Assembly (NCBI RefSeq): GCF_900115775.1
Contig: NZ_FOXS01000002.1
Location: forward strand, 248,001 to 312,000
Direction: 5' to 3'
Length of the DNA: 64,000 nt
From: Hymenobacter arizonensis
GTDB lineage: Bacteria; Bacteroidota; Bacteroidia; Cytophagales; Hymenobacteraceae
Shown: piece by piece, positions 27,501-34,621 of the stretch
Numbering within the stretch: position 1 is the stretch's first letter
How the letters are laid out: every line of letters starts with the position of its first letter
The notes under the pieces: generated by a model
Told to the model about the DNA's origin: nothing
What the model saw: the letters and a program-made list of their open reading frames with translations, nothing else
Database searches by the model: none
Position numbers and translations under genes: made by a program

Positions 27501-27658
27501 ATGCGCCCGGTGACGGGCGTGTCGGCGGCCTGCAGCAAGGCCATGGATACACTTACGGGTGCCGCTACCGTTGCCTGGCCAACCACGGGCAGCAACAGCA
27601 AGCCCCCGAGCAAGGCTGGCACCGCTAGCCCTTGCATTTTGGGTACTGACTTTTTCAT
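24527..27658 (-). CDS. SusC/RagA-family TonB-dependent outer-membrane transporter
   Basis: This 1043-residue protein has a signal peptide and a carboxypeptidase-regulatory-like domain (about residues 48-115, VTGRITDESGAGLPGVTVLV). The plug follows (TPGVQVEGTGGPGAVPNIVIRG split at IRGIGSF, DASSTAVYGSRGANGVIVV) and then a 22-strand-type barrel ending in an aromatic-containing C-terminus (FTGGLQVNF). It imports oligosaccharides across the outer membrane using TonB energy. It is the first gene of the minus-strand arabinan cluster, with the best operator copy 30 bases upstream. Confidence 0.96.
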   Translation of the reverse strand: MKKSVPKMQGLAVPALLGGLLLLPVVGQATVAAPVSVSMALLQAADTPVTGRITDESGAGLPGVTVLVKGTTNGTQTDADGRYSIVAPAGATLVFSYVGYTSQEVAVGGRTSVDARLGVNAQGLSEVVVVGYLQQDRQNVTSAVSSLDVREAAKTPVPTLAQSIQGRTPGVQVEGTGGPGAVPNIVIRGIGSFSSGSNPLYVIDGLWTDNIRDLSPNDIESVTVLKDASSTAVYGSRGANGVIVVTTKRGLAGAPKISFNGYMGAESIYKSYDMANHSEWADRSAVAYANAGLPPLAGANKAGGTFTNAIDTDWQKEFFQTGRVQDYNLSFSGGNQGDKSASNFLISGGYFNQEGIVKGPKFERYSVRLNSGLTRGRLKIGQSALLTHINTTLLNNVAFVDVLTMLPGIPVRDPANRSGFGYGNAALFNYSVNPIAAQEILNRTQRNQRLQGSANAEFAFTDFLSYRLNLGLEAHLYFDKDARKEGRIRLGDPDEDQTFLNENRGFQSTLLVENTLNFNKRFGDNSVNAVAGYSEQSYRGDNTSARSTGFQSVPQYYFVQSAATNATPTVGGGEDEWAKRSFFGQINYDYKNRYLVTGSFRRDGSSRFDRTRQYGNFGAASVGWRVSEEDFFKSALPFVSNAKLRASYGVNGNDNLPGSYLYQANVNQNVNYVFGTGQVVTNGAIQIGVESKDIRWESRYTTDFGVDLAFLENRVTLSADYYISTTKDALVSPPLPTYLGIFDTPPFTNLGEIQNKGFEFALGYHENRNAFTYGADLTLTTVRNKVLALSELQPNIPGALNVTRTTVGQPISRLFLIPMLGIFQSQDEIDNYKSASGRVIQPTAKPGDVKYEDVDGDGFINNDLDRRFFGNPFPTLQFGLNLNAAFKGFDASVFFQGVTGNDVFNSTRASLDQLDGQTNFRRDLEPWTEQNRSNTTPRFINGGNNGQNTLRQTSRWVEDGSYMRLRNIQIGYTLPQTLSNVVPGLGSVRVYVTGRNVFTLTKYTGFDPETPGVDYLRNPFGRGVDDGSYPNVRSFTGGLQVNF

Positions 27659-27687
27659 AAAAACTTGTGGGAATTGGTGAGAACAAG

Positions 27688-27703
27688 CACAATCGATTGT
27701 GTA
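27688..27703 (-). promoter_or_regulatory. Palindromic operator upstream of susC
   Basis: CACAATCGATTGTG is a perfect 14-bp palindrome. The minus strand reads TACACAATCGATTGTG, matching the sites before araA and two GH43 genes. It is 30 bases upstream of the susC ATG. This is the most symmetrical copy and the likely strongest site for the unknown arabinose regulator. Confidence 0.68.
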
Positions 27704-28080
27704 ATGAGGCGCCTTATTTTGGCAATTACAGCAAATTGAAGAGAGACGTCCGAGAGAAAGAGTAGTGGGTGTTACAGGGCCTTACAGGCTCAGAAAATAG
27801 TCTGGAAGCGCAATAGAGGCATTTGCAGCTCTTCAGGCATTTATCGCGCGGCAGAATCTGACGGTCGGGGATGCGGCTGAAGATTGACAATGTTAATGGA
27901 ATTTGTTGGCATTATCAATTTATCGATTGTTTTTTCTTCGCAAAACGCAAAAATTTATCGTTTATCCTGGGAGGCAGATGTGAGCTTGGCTCTGCTTGCG
28001 TTTCAGCCAGGGTGGCCCGTAGGTTGTCAACTCAGTAACCCCTTCCAGGGGTATTGCCTTGCATGTCTACCTCAATAGCC
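27704..28080. other. Intergenic region upstream of susC, with a possible second operator
   Basis: No credible gene is present; a 64-codon plus-strand frame (27884-28078) has no recognisable features. At 27919-27935 the sequence TTTATCGATTGTTTT (minus strand AAAACAATCGATAAA) shares ACAATCGAT with the operator set but lacks the outer bases. It may be an upstream auxiliary site. I could not place a convincing TAnnTTTG promoter element for susC. Confidence 0.5.
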
Positions 28081-28143
28081 AAAAGGCCGCAAACAAAAAG
28101 ACCCGCGTCTCAACGGCGCGGGTCTTTTTGTTTGCGGCCTTTT
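28081..28143 (-). terminator. Perfect 27-bp terminator hairpin
   Basis: The arms 28081-28107 and 28117-28143 are exact complements (core GGCCGCAAACAAAAAGACCC) around a 9-nt loop. It follows the minus-strand Ig-repeat gene by about 17 bases and shields the susC promoter from readthrough. The A- and T-rich arms would let it act in both directions. Confidence 0.9.
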
Positions 28144-28160
28144 GTGGGCCAGTCTTTCGC

Positions 28161-30347
28161 CTAGCGGTGGCTCAGGCGTAGTACTTGTTGCTGGTTGCCC
28201 TGGCGGATGGTGAGGTAGTACATGCCCAGTGGCAAAGCACTGGCTTCGGCCAGCGGCTCTTCCCGCGAGCCCGCCACGGCCGAAACCGTTTTGGTCAGCA
28301 CCGTCTGGCCAAGCACGTTGCGAACGATGAAGCTGACGGCCTCATTGCTAAGCGAAGTGAACTGCACGGCAACCGTCTTGTCGTAGGGGTTCGGGAATAC
28401 TTCGGCGTTGAACGCCTTGGCGGTCGCGGCTACTTGCAGCGTGCGCACTGGCGAGTAAGCCATCTCACCCGACACGTCGACCTGGCGCAAACGGTAATAA
28501 ACAACCGCAGCAGCCGTTTGGCCCAGGCTCGCGTCTACAAACTTGTAGTTGGTACGGGCACTGGTGGTGCCAGCGGCATCGTGCTTGCCCACGGCTTTGA
28601 AGGTTTCGCCATCAAAGCTGCGTTCGATATCGAAGAAGGCGCTGTTCTTTTCGGTGGCAGTAGCCCAAGTAAGGACCGGCGTTTTGCCGTTCCAGGCAGC
28701 ATCGAAGCTGATGAGCTCAACCGGCAGGGGCGCTACTACAGTCACGGTCGAGCTTGCAGTAGTGCAGCCGGCAGTGTTGGTGCCCGTCACGGTGTAAGTG
28801 GTGGTGGTGGTGGGGCTAACCACAATGCTAGCGCTATTGCCGGCAGGGCTGGTGACACCGCCGGAAGTTGCAGTCCAGGAATATGCCCCGTTGGTGCTGC
28901 CGCTTGCAGTCAGCGTGACCGTGGTGCCACGTGCTATGGTCTGCGAAGGGGTAGCCGTCACGGCAGGGTTCACCGACACTACAGACGAATACTGAGTTGT
29001 TCCACACGAAGTTAGTACTTGCAGTACATAGGTAGTGTTGGCAGTAGGACCAACGTTTATGGAAGGGCTGGTCGAGATTATCGATGACGAAGTATTGCCT
29101 ACATACCACTTGAATTCAGCCGTAGAGACGTTGGTTACGGCCGAAAGGGTAGTTCTAGTACCCGAACAGATAGCAACCGCCGAAGGACTCACGCTGCTGT
29201 TAGGGGTAACTACCGTCGCGACAACATCTCGGGTGAGGGTTTGGCCGCAAGTAGTATATGACAGCTCGTAAGTTGTTGTTTGGTTCAACCTAGGGATGTT
29301 CAACGCAGCAATCGATGATAGCACTGGATTACTACCTTTTACACGCCACACATAGGTAGTGGCTTCATTATTAGAGCTAGCAACGAAACTAACGGCCCCG
29401 CCATCACATACCGAGGCCGATGATGGCGTAACAGCGACCGTGGCGGCTGTTACACCACCCACCGTTACGGTCTCCTGGCGGGTAAAACTGCCGCAGTCCG
29501 CGCTAACCACATCCACAGCATAGGTAGTTGTGGCAGTGAGGTTCGTGACATTGTATGATGCGGTGGTAGCGAGGGTAGCGCTGGGATTAGCCACATTATA
29601 CCAGCGGTAGCTGTTGACGGCAGTACCAGAATAAGTGGCCGTCAAAAGCACCGGTTGGTTGGCGCAAACCACAGGAGCCACCGGTGAAATGCTGACCTGC
29701 CTCACTCCAACAGAAATGGTCTGGCTGGCAGCACCACAAGTGCCCGAAGACGGCGTGCTTACCGTGTAAGTCGTCGTTACGGTAGGATTTACCGTCAGCG
29801 TGCCGTTGGTAACCACGGTGGTCATGCCCGGTGCCGACCATGTGTACAGATTGTTTGTAGCGCCAGTTGCCGTCAGCACAGTAGGACCACCGGCGCAAAC
29901 AGAAGTACCATTGCTTGAAGTAATGGATAGCGAAGGCGCTAGTGTGAAAGTCTGGGAAGCTAGAACACCATTCTGGCCTCCGCTACAGCCATTCAAGCTA
30001 TTTAGGGTGTAAGTGGTGGCAGATGAAGGGGATACGGTGATATCACTATAGGTACCCCTATTATCCGTTCTGGTGGTAGCCGGAATCTGTACGGTAACGC
30101 CATTGGTAGTAGCAGTCCACGACAATCCAGAGTTGGGGGCTGACGTGGAACCAGCAATAAAAATTGAGTTTGTCCCATCCGGGCAGAAACTCAAAGTTTC
30201 CCCGTTGGTGCTGTTAGGCCTAGACGTTATCCCTATCCCTCCAATGTTGATGGTGATTTTGTTGTCGCAGCCCTGGCCATAGCTGGAAAATGGTACCATG
30301 AATAGGAATAAGCCTAAACAGGTAAAATATGTAATTATTGTTTTCAA
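28161..30347 (-). CDS. Secreted Ig-like-repeat protein with T9SS type A sorting domain
   Basis: This 728-residue protein has a signal peptide cleaved at SYG|Q, followed by at least five Ser/Thr-rich beta-sandwich modules of about 75-90 residues. The modules carry recurring phrases such as VCAGGPTVLTATG, VCANQPVLLTATY, VCDGGAVSFVAS and ICSGTRTTLSAVT, each ending in TTTYxV-type strands. After VAPLPVELISFDA comes a fibronectin-like module and then the sorting domain (AEVFPNPYDKTVAVQF to the end). No catalytic domain is seen. It is probably a surface adhesin or structural protein; its binding partner cannot be inferred. It is a separate unit from the arabinan locus, bounded by a strong terminator. 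Confidence 0.85.
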   Translation of the reverse strand: MKTIITYFTCLGLFLFMVPFSSYGQGCDNKITINIGGIGITSRPNSTNGETLSFCPDGTNSIFIAGSTSAPNSGLSWTATTNGVTVQIPATTRTDNRGTYSDITVSPSSATTYTLNSLNGCSGGQNGVLASQTFTLAPSLSITSSNGTSVCAGGPTVLTATGATNNLYTWSAPGMTTVVTNGTLTVNPTVTTTYTVSTPSSGTCGAASQTISVGVRQVSISPVAPVVCANQPVLLTATYSGTAVNSYRWYNVANPSATLATTASYNVTNLTATTTYAVDVVSADCGSFTRQETVTVGGVTAATVAVTPSSASVCDGGAVSFVASSNNEATTYVWRVKGSNPVLSSIAALNIPRLNQTTTYELSYTTCGQTLTRDVVATVVTPNSSVSPSAVAICSGTRTTLSAVTNVSTAEFKWYVGNTSSSIISTSPSINVGPTANTTYVLQVLTSCGTTQYSSVVSVNPAVTATPSQTIARGTTVTLTASGSTNGAYSWTATSGGVTSPAGNSASIVVSPTTTTTYTVTGTNTAGCTTASSTVTVVAPLPVELISFDAAWNGKTPVLTWATATEKNSAFFDIERSFDGETFKAVGKHDAAGTTSARTNYKFVDASLGQTAAAVVYYRLRQVDVSGEMAYSPVRTLQVAATAKAFNAEVFPNPYDKTVAVQFTSLSNEAVSFIVRNVLGQTVLTKTVSAVAGSREEPLAEASALPLGMYYLTIRQGNQQQVLRLSHR

Positions 30348-30394
30348 TTCAGGAAGGATTTAAATGTTAAAGTACAATTTTGCTATTATTTACA

Positions 30395-30402
30395 CAAAGA
30401 TA
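30395..30402 (-). promoter_or_regulatory. Bacteroidota -7 promoter element
   Basis: The minus strand reads TATCTTTG, a perfect match to TAnnTTTG, 48 bases upstream of the Ig-repeat gene start. I see no clear TTG at the -33 spacing. Confidence 0.5.
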
Positions 30403-30730
30403 TTAAGACCTTAGCAGATTATAGTAAACTCTCATCTTTCAAGAGTTCATTTACAACAAATTATCAGTTTTTAGCTCTGTTTATTTTATAATTTTCAAAC
30501 GTTAATGTACCAAATATATTTAAGTTTTATGTTGTAATGTTTTAAAATAGGCGCTGTAATCATTTTTCTTTTTAGTACCTGAGCAGCACACAGGCACTGT
30601 TCAAGCGCTACATTAAGAGACGAACGGTATAGCTAATAGTCGACCTTCTGGGCGACTTTGCGCCTTCGCTTGGTTCGGCTGCTTTTTTATTTACTGACGT
30701 AACGACTTTCCCGTAGACTCTTCCTCTGCA
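30403..30730. other. AT-rich divergent intergenic region
   Basis: This stretch is strikingly AT-rich to about 30560, unlike the GC-rich surroundings. It separates the minus-strand Ig-repeat gene from the plus-strand amidohydrolase gene. I find no gene, repeat or RNA structure in it and assume it holds the two divergent promoters. Confidence 0.4.
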
Positions 30731-32164
30731 ATGACCATTCGCCCTCGAACCTTGCTGCTCAGCGCCTGCTTGCTTCTCACTAGGCTTGTGCCCGCGATTG
30801 CTCAGCAATTCACCCCGCAAGTCCGGGAGTTCATTAAGGTAAACACCCCTACTGTGGCCCTCACCGATGCCAAGGTGATAGACGGCACCGGACACCCGCC
30901 CCAACTGCACCAAACGGTGCTGCTGCAAAACGGCCGCATTATGCAGGTGGGCCCCATGAAAAAAGTGAAAGTGCCCGCCGGGGCCCAGGTCATCAACTGC
31001 GCAGGCAAAACGCTCATTCCTGGCTTGGTAATGCTGCACGAGCACTTGTACTACACCATGCCGGCGGGCAGCTACTTCAACATTGCCCAGATGCCCTATT
31101 CGTTTCCGCGGCTGTACCTGGCCGGGGGAGCCACCACCATCCGCACGGCCGGCAGCATCGAGCCCCAGACCGACCTGGCCATTAAGCGCATGATTTCAGA
31201 GGGCAAGGTTATTGGACCCGATATGGACGTGACCGCGCCTTACATCGAAGAACCCAGCCTGGACATTCCAGCCCTGAGCACTGTGAAAGGCCCCGAAGAT
31301 GCCGCCGCTACTACTAGGTTCTGGGCCGACAAGGGCTGCACGTCTTTCAAGATGTACATGCACGCCACCCGGGCCGACCTTGCCGCCGTGGTGCGCGAGG
31401 CCCATCCGCGCAAGCTTAAAATAACCGGCCACCTCTGCTCCATCACCTACCGCGAGGCGGCCGAAATCGGCATCGATAACTTGGAGCACGGCTTCATGGC
31501 CAGCTCGGACTTTGTGCCCAACAAGGTGGCAGACGTGGCCGACTACCCGGCGGCCCGGCAATCGCTGCTGCGCCTGCCCCAGAACAGCCCCGAGATGACG
31601 AGCCTCATCCGCTTCCTAATCAGCAAGAAGGTGGCCCTCACCTCTACCCTGCCGGTGTTCGAGCCCTACACGGGCCGTGAGGTGGTGCTGGGCGGCGGGC
31701 TGGAGTCGTTGATTCCGCAGCTGCAGGAGCGTGAAACGGCCACCTGGCAACAGAACCAGCAGAAAGATTCGGCCAGCGTGCGGCTTTTTAAAAAGGAAAT
31801 GGCTTGGGAAAAGCAGTTTTACGATGCTGGAGGCTTGTTGGTATCCGGCACCGACCCTACCGGCGCCGGCCGCACCATTGCGGGCTACGCCAACCGGCGC
31901 CAAATTGAGCTGCTCGTCGAGGGAGGCTTTACCCCGGTGCAAGCCATCAAAATCAGCACCCTGAACGGCGCCATTTACCTGGGCCGCGAGAAAGAAATTG
32001 GCACCATTGAGGCCGGCAAGCAGGCCGACCTTATTCTTATCGATGGCGACCCGGAGAAGGACATTCGGCAGGTACGCAAGATGGAAATCGTCTTCAAAAA
32101 GGGTGTGGGCTTTGATTCGCCCAAGCTGTTTGAGTCGATGAAAGGCAAAGTGGGCCTGAATTAG
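30731..32164 (+). CDS. Exported metal-dependent amidohydrolase
   Basis: The 477-residue protein has a signal peptide cleaved at AIA|Q (after residue 24). The amidohydrolase fold is imidazolonepropionase/prolidase-like: an N-terminal composite beta domain (VALTDAKVIDGTG), metal-binding HEH at 103-105 (LVMLHEHLYY), further ligands in ITGHLCSITYREA and NLEHGF, and the catalytic Asp in LLVSGTDPTGAG. It ends in the C-terminal strand GTIEAGKQADLILIDGDPEKDI. Related enzymes hydrolyse cyclic amides or dipeptides. The substrate here is unknown. Export suggests a periplasmic scavenging role. It stands alone, without operon partners. Confidence 0.88.
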   Translation: MTIRPRTLLLSACLLLTRLVPAIAQQFTPQVREFIKVNTPTVALTDAKVIDGTGHPPQLHQTVLLQNGRIMQVGPMKKVKVPAGAQVINCAGKTLIPGLVMLHEHLYYTMPAGSYFNIAQMPYSFPRLYLAGGATTIRTAGSIEPQTDLAIKRMISEGKVIGPDMDVTAPYIEEPSLDIPALSTVKGPEDAAATTRFWADKGCTSFKMYMHATRADLAAVVREAHPRKLKITGHLCSITYREAAEIGIDNLEHGFMASSDFVPNKVADVADYPAARQSLLRLPQNSPEMTSLIRFLISKKVALTSTLPVFEPYTGREVVLGGGLESLIPQLQERETATWQQNQQKDSASVRLFKKEMAWEKQFYDAGGLLVSGTDPTGAGRTIAGYANRRQIELLVEGGFTPVQAIKISTLNGAIYLGREKEIGTIEAGKQADLILIDGDPEKDIRQVRKMEIVFKKGVGFDSPKLFESMKGKVGLN

Positions 32165-32538
32165 GCGGCTCCGAAGGCGGCACATTGCGGCGACGACAGC
32201 TTGCGCATGTTTTTTCTGGCAAAAAACCGTTGTCCGCAAGCGGCGCCCTGAGAGGTTGCGACTCCGAAGCCCACAGCGCAAAATGCCGCCAGAGAGTCTG
32301 AAAAATCGATTGGGGAGAGGTGAACTGCGGACGAAAAACTCCTGCGGAACGCGCCCCTATTGGCTTTATTATTGAATGAACCATGCTGATTCACTAAGCG
32401 TTACCCCTTCTTGCGCCGTTTGTTTTGATTACCTTTTGGCTATCTTCAAAAAGCTACCTGTCCATCAGGCGCTTTTGCCGCTTGGGGCCTGAACCCGTGC
32501 AATGCGTACCCTAGTAGCCGAGTGGCTTATCTTCTATA
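32165..32538. other. Intergenic region with a possible promoter for the DUF3850 gene
   Basis: No gene is credible here. At 32411-32438 a TTG is followed after 16 bases by TACCTTTTG, close to but not exactly the TAnnTTTG element. It would place transcription about 90 bases before the DUF3850 start. No clear terminator for the preceding amidohydrolase gene is visible. Confidence 0.35.
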
Positions 32539-32904
32539 ATGACTATCCCGATGACAACTAATCTTGCTTTTCCCGAACAATTCGTTCCTCAGTTTCAAAT
32601 CTCCGGCCCTACCAAGCGCCCCACCTACGAGCTAAAAACCTGGCCTTCCTGCTTCGCTGCCGCTAAAGCGGGCAACAAGCCGTTCGACGTGCGCGAAAAC
32701 GACCGTAACTTCCAGCTCGGCGACAAACTGCTGCTGCGGGAGTACGACCCGGCGAGCGAACAGTTCACCGGCCAGACCATCACCCGCTGGGTGAGCTACG
32801 TGCTGGAAGGAGGCGCGTTTGGTGTACAGCCCAATTGGTGCGTGCTGGGCTTTAGCGACGTGCCACCCATCCCCACGGGCATGACGGACATTCGGCTCTG
32901 GTAA
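32539..32904 (+). CDS. DUF3850 (ASCH/PUA-like) protein
   Basis: This 121-residue protein consists of the DUF3850 domain, with YELKTWPSCFAAAKAGNKPF at about residues 32-51, then DVRENDRNFQLGDKLLLREY and a C-terminal WCVLGFSDV strand. The fold is related to ASCH/PUA RNA-binding domains, so an RNA- or nucleotide-related function is possible but unproven. An alternative start is Met5 (MTTNLAFPEQF). The gene is monocistronic, followed by an inverted repeat. Confidence 0.88.
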   Translation: MTIPMTTNLAFPEQFVPQFQISGPTKRPTYELKTWPSCFAAAKAGNKPFDVRENDRNFQLGDKLLLREYDPASEQFTGQTITRWVSYVLEGGAFGVQPNWCVLGFSDVPPIPTGMTDIRLW

Positions 32905-32919
32905 GGGGGCGAGCACCAT

Positions 32920-33020
32920 GGAGTAGAGACGCAACATTTTGCGTCTTGTCGGTCGCGCCGTACGCTTTGTTGCGACGTTATCGTGCAACGACGAGACGCA
33001 AAATATTGCGTCTCTACTCC
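32920..33020. repeat. Intergenic inverted repeat (GTAGAGACGCAA type)
   Basis: The left arm GGAGTAGAGACGCAACATTT and the right arm AATATTGCGTCTCTACTCC pair over about 26 bases around a 47-base centre. The core GAGACGCAATATTTTGCGTC is itself nearly palindromic within each arm. It is a further dispersed-repeat type, between the DUF3850 and oxidoreductase genes. Confidence 0.85.
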
Positions 33021-33173
33021 GTTGTAATGACTTTGGCAGGCAACGCAGACAACTTTATAAGCAATACTGGCCCAGCACTCAAATGCTTCAAGTGAAGCAC
33101 TTCCCCGGGGCTTAGCCATAACCTGTTGCTGGCAAAGCGGGTAAGCAGTAAGTAGGTCTAAACCGCTTGTGCT

Positions 33174-34340
33174 ATGAAAACTCCCGATGACTTCCTTTCC
33201 TCCCGCCGTGCCTTCGTTCGCACCCTTTCGCTAAGCGCCGGAGCCACCCTGGTGGGTGGCGCCGCTTTAGCAAACCCACTGCACTTGCTGGCCAATGGCG
33301 GCACCGCCGACCGCAAGCTGGGTGTGGCGCTGGTGGGCCTGGGCAAGTACAGCACGGGGCAGCTGGCACCGGCTCTGCAGGAAACCAAATTCTGCCGGCT
33401 GGCGGGCATTGTCACGGGCTCGCCCGCCAAAGCTTCGCAGTGGAAGCGGCAGCACAACATTCCGGACAAGAACGTTTACGATTACAAGACCTTCGACCGG
33501 ATAATCGACAACCCCGACATCGACATTGTGTACGTGGTGCTGCCCAATGCCCTGCACGCGGAGTACGTGGTGCGGGCCGCCCAAGCTGGCAAACACGTCA
33601 TTTGCGAGAAGCCCATGGCCACCACCACAGCAGACGCCCGCCGGATGCTGGCCGCCATGAAAAAGGCGGGCAAGAAGTTCAGTATTGGTTACCGGCTGCA
33701 CTTCGAGCCCCACCACCGCGAAATGATGCGCCTGGGCCAGCAGCAGGCCTTTGGGCCGGTGCAGCGCATGGTGGCCGACAATGGTTTCAGGTTCAACAAC
33801 GACACGCCCTGGCGCGTGAGCAAAGCCCTGGGTGGGGGCGGTCCGCTTCTGGACATGGGCATTTACTGCCTGCAAGGTTGCCTCTATACCAAAGGTCAGA
33901 TACCCGTGTCGGTCACGGCAAAATTCGCCCCCAAAACCGACCCCGCGCTGTTCAAAGAAGTGGAAGCCGGCATTAGCTGGCAGTTGCAGTTTGCCGACGG
34001 CGCAACTGCCGATTGCCGAACAAGCTACGCCGAAAACATGACCAGCCGCCTGCGCGCCGAAGGCTCCAAAGGCTGGGCCGAGCTAGCCCCAGCCTTCGGC
34101 TACGGCGGCCTGCAGGGCCGCACCAGCCAAGGGCCATTGAACATCCAAAACGTGAACCAGCAAGCGGCCCAAATGGATGACTTTGCCGACTGCGTCCTCA
34201 ACAACAAGCCCACCCGCGTGCCCGGCGAAATGGGCCTGCGCGACGTCCAGCTACTTGAAGCCATCTACCGCGCCGCCGAGACGGGGCAGAAGGTCTCTAC
34301 CAAGGACGTGGTGGCGGTTTTTGATAAGGTAGGGCGGTAA
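33174..34340 (+). CDS. Gfo/Idh/MocA oxidoreductase with Tat signal
   Basis: This 388-residue protein begins with a twin-arginine signal (SSRRAFVRTLSLSAGATLVG, residues 9-28), so it is probably exported folded with its cofactor. The Rossmann domain starts at LGVALVGLGKYSTGQLAPAL. The conserved EKP motif is at 145-147 (VICEKPMATT), followed by the GYRLHFEPHHREM region of glucose-fructose-oxidoreductase-like enzymes and the substrate-domain motif GGGPLLDMGIYCLQ. It likely carries out NAD(P)-dependent oxidation or reduction of a sugar or cyclitol in the periplasm; the substrate is unknown. It is not adjacent to other sugar genes. Confidence 0.93.
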   Translation: MKTPDDFLSSRRAFVRTLSLSAGATLVGGAALANPLHLLANGGTADRKLGVALVGLGKYSTGQLAPALQETKFCRLAGIVTGSPAKASQWKRQHNIPDKNVYDYKTFDRIIDNPDIDIVYVVLPNALHAEYVVRAAQAGKHVICEKPMATTTADARRMLAAMKKAGKKFSIGYRLHFEPHHREMMRLGQQQAFGPVQRMVADNGFRFNNDTPWRVSKALGGGGPLLDMGIYCLQGCLYTKGQIPVSVTAKFAPKTDPALFKEVEAGISWQLQFADGATADCRTSYAENMTSRLRAEGSKGWAELAPAFGYGGLQGRTSQGPLNIQNVNQQAAQMDDFADCVLNNKPTRVPGEMGLRDVQLLEAIYRAAETGQKVSTKDVVAVFDKVGR

Positions 34341-34397
34341 GGGCTAATGAATTTTCGCCATTTTCTTAATGTCAATGTTTAGTCAGTCTGATTAACC

Positions 34398-34500
34398 CCA
34401 TCCCCTCCTCTCCAGGAGAGGGGTGCCAGACGACTTTGTTCCAGAACGCACCCCTCTCCCGGAAAGGAGATGCCAGGGCCGTGCCCGGCAGGGGTGGGTT
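34398..34500. repeat. Intergenic inverted repeat (CCCCTCTCC / GGCAGGGG type)
   Basis: CCCCTCCTCTCCAGGAGAGG on the left and CCCCTCTCCCGGAAAGGAG followed by GCCGTGCCCGGCAGGGGTGG on the right are the same family as the inner part of 8198-8425 and the outer part of 3469-3758. Confidence 0.78.
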
Positions 34501-34559
34501 TAATCGACAGAACGAAGAGCACACGTAATGCAAAGCCGCTCATAATTAGTCATTACAAG

Positions 34560-34599
34560 CAAAGAAGCCCCCGCAGCTGACGCTACGGGGGCTTCTTTG
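34560..34599 (-). terminator. Terminator of dxs
   Basis: A perfect 14-bp stem (CAAAGAAGCCCCCG and complement) with a 12-nt loop lies about 22 bases after the dxs stop on the minus strand. Confidence 0.9.
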
Positions 34600-34621
34600 T
34601 GTTTCTAAGTTTAGACCAGTG

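Noticed and set aside
27884..28078. 64-codon plus-strand frame upstream of susC
   Set aside because: No recognisable protein features; it overlaps the susC regulatory region and abuts a terminator.
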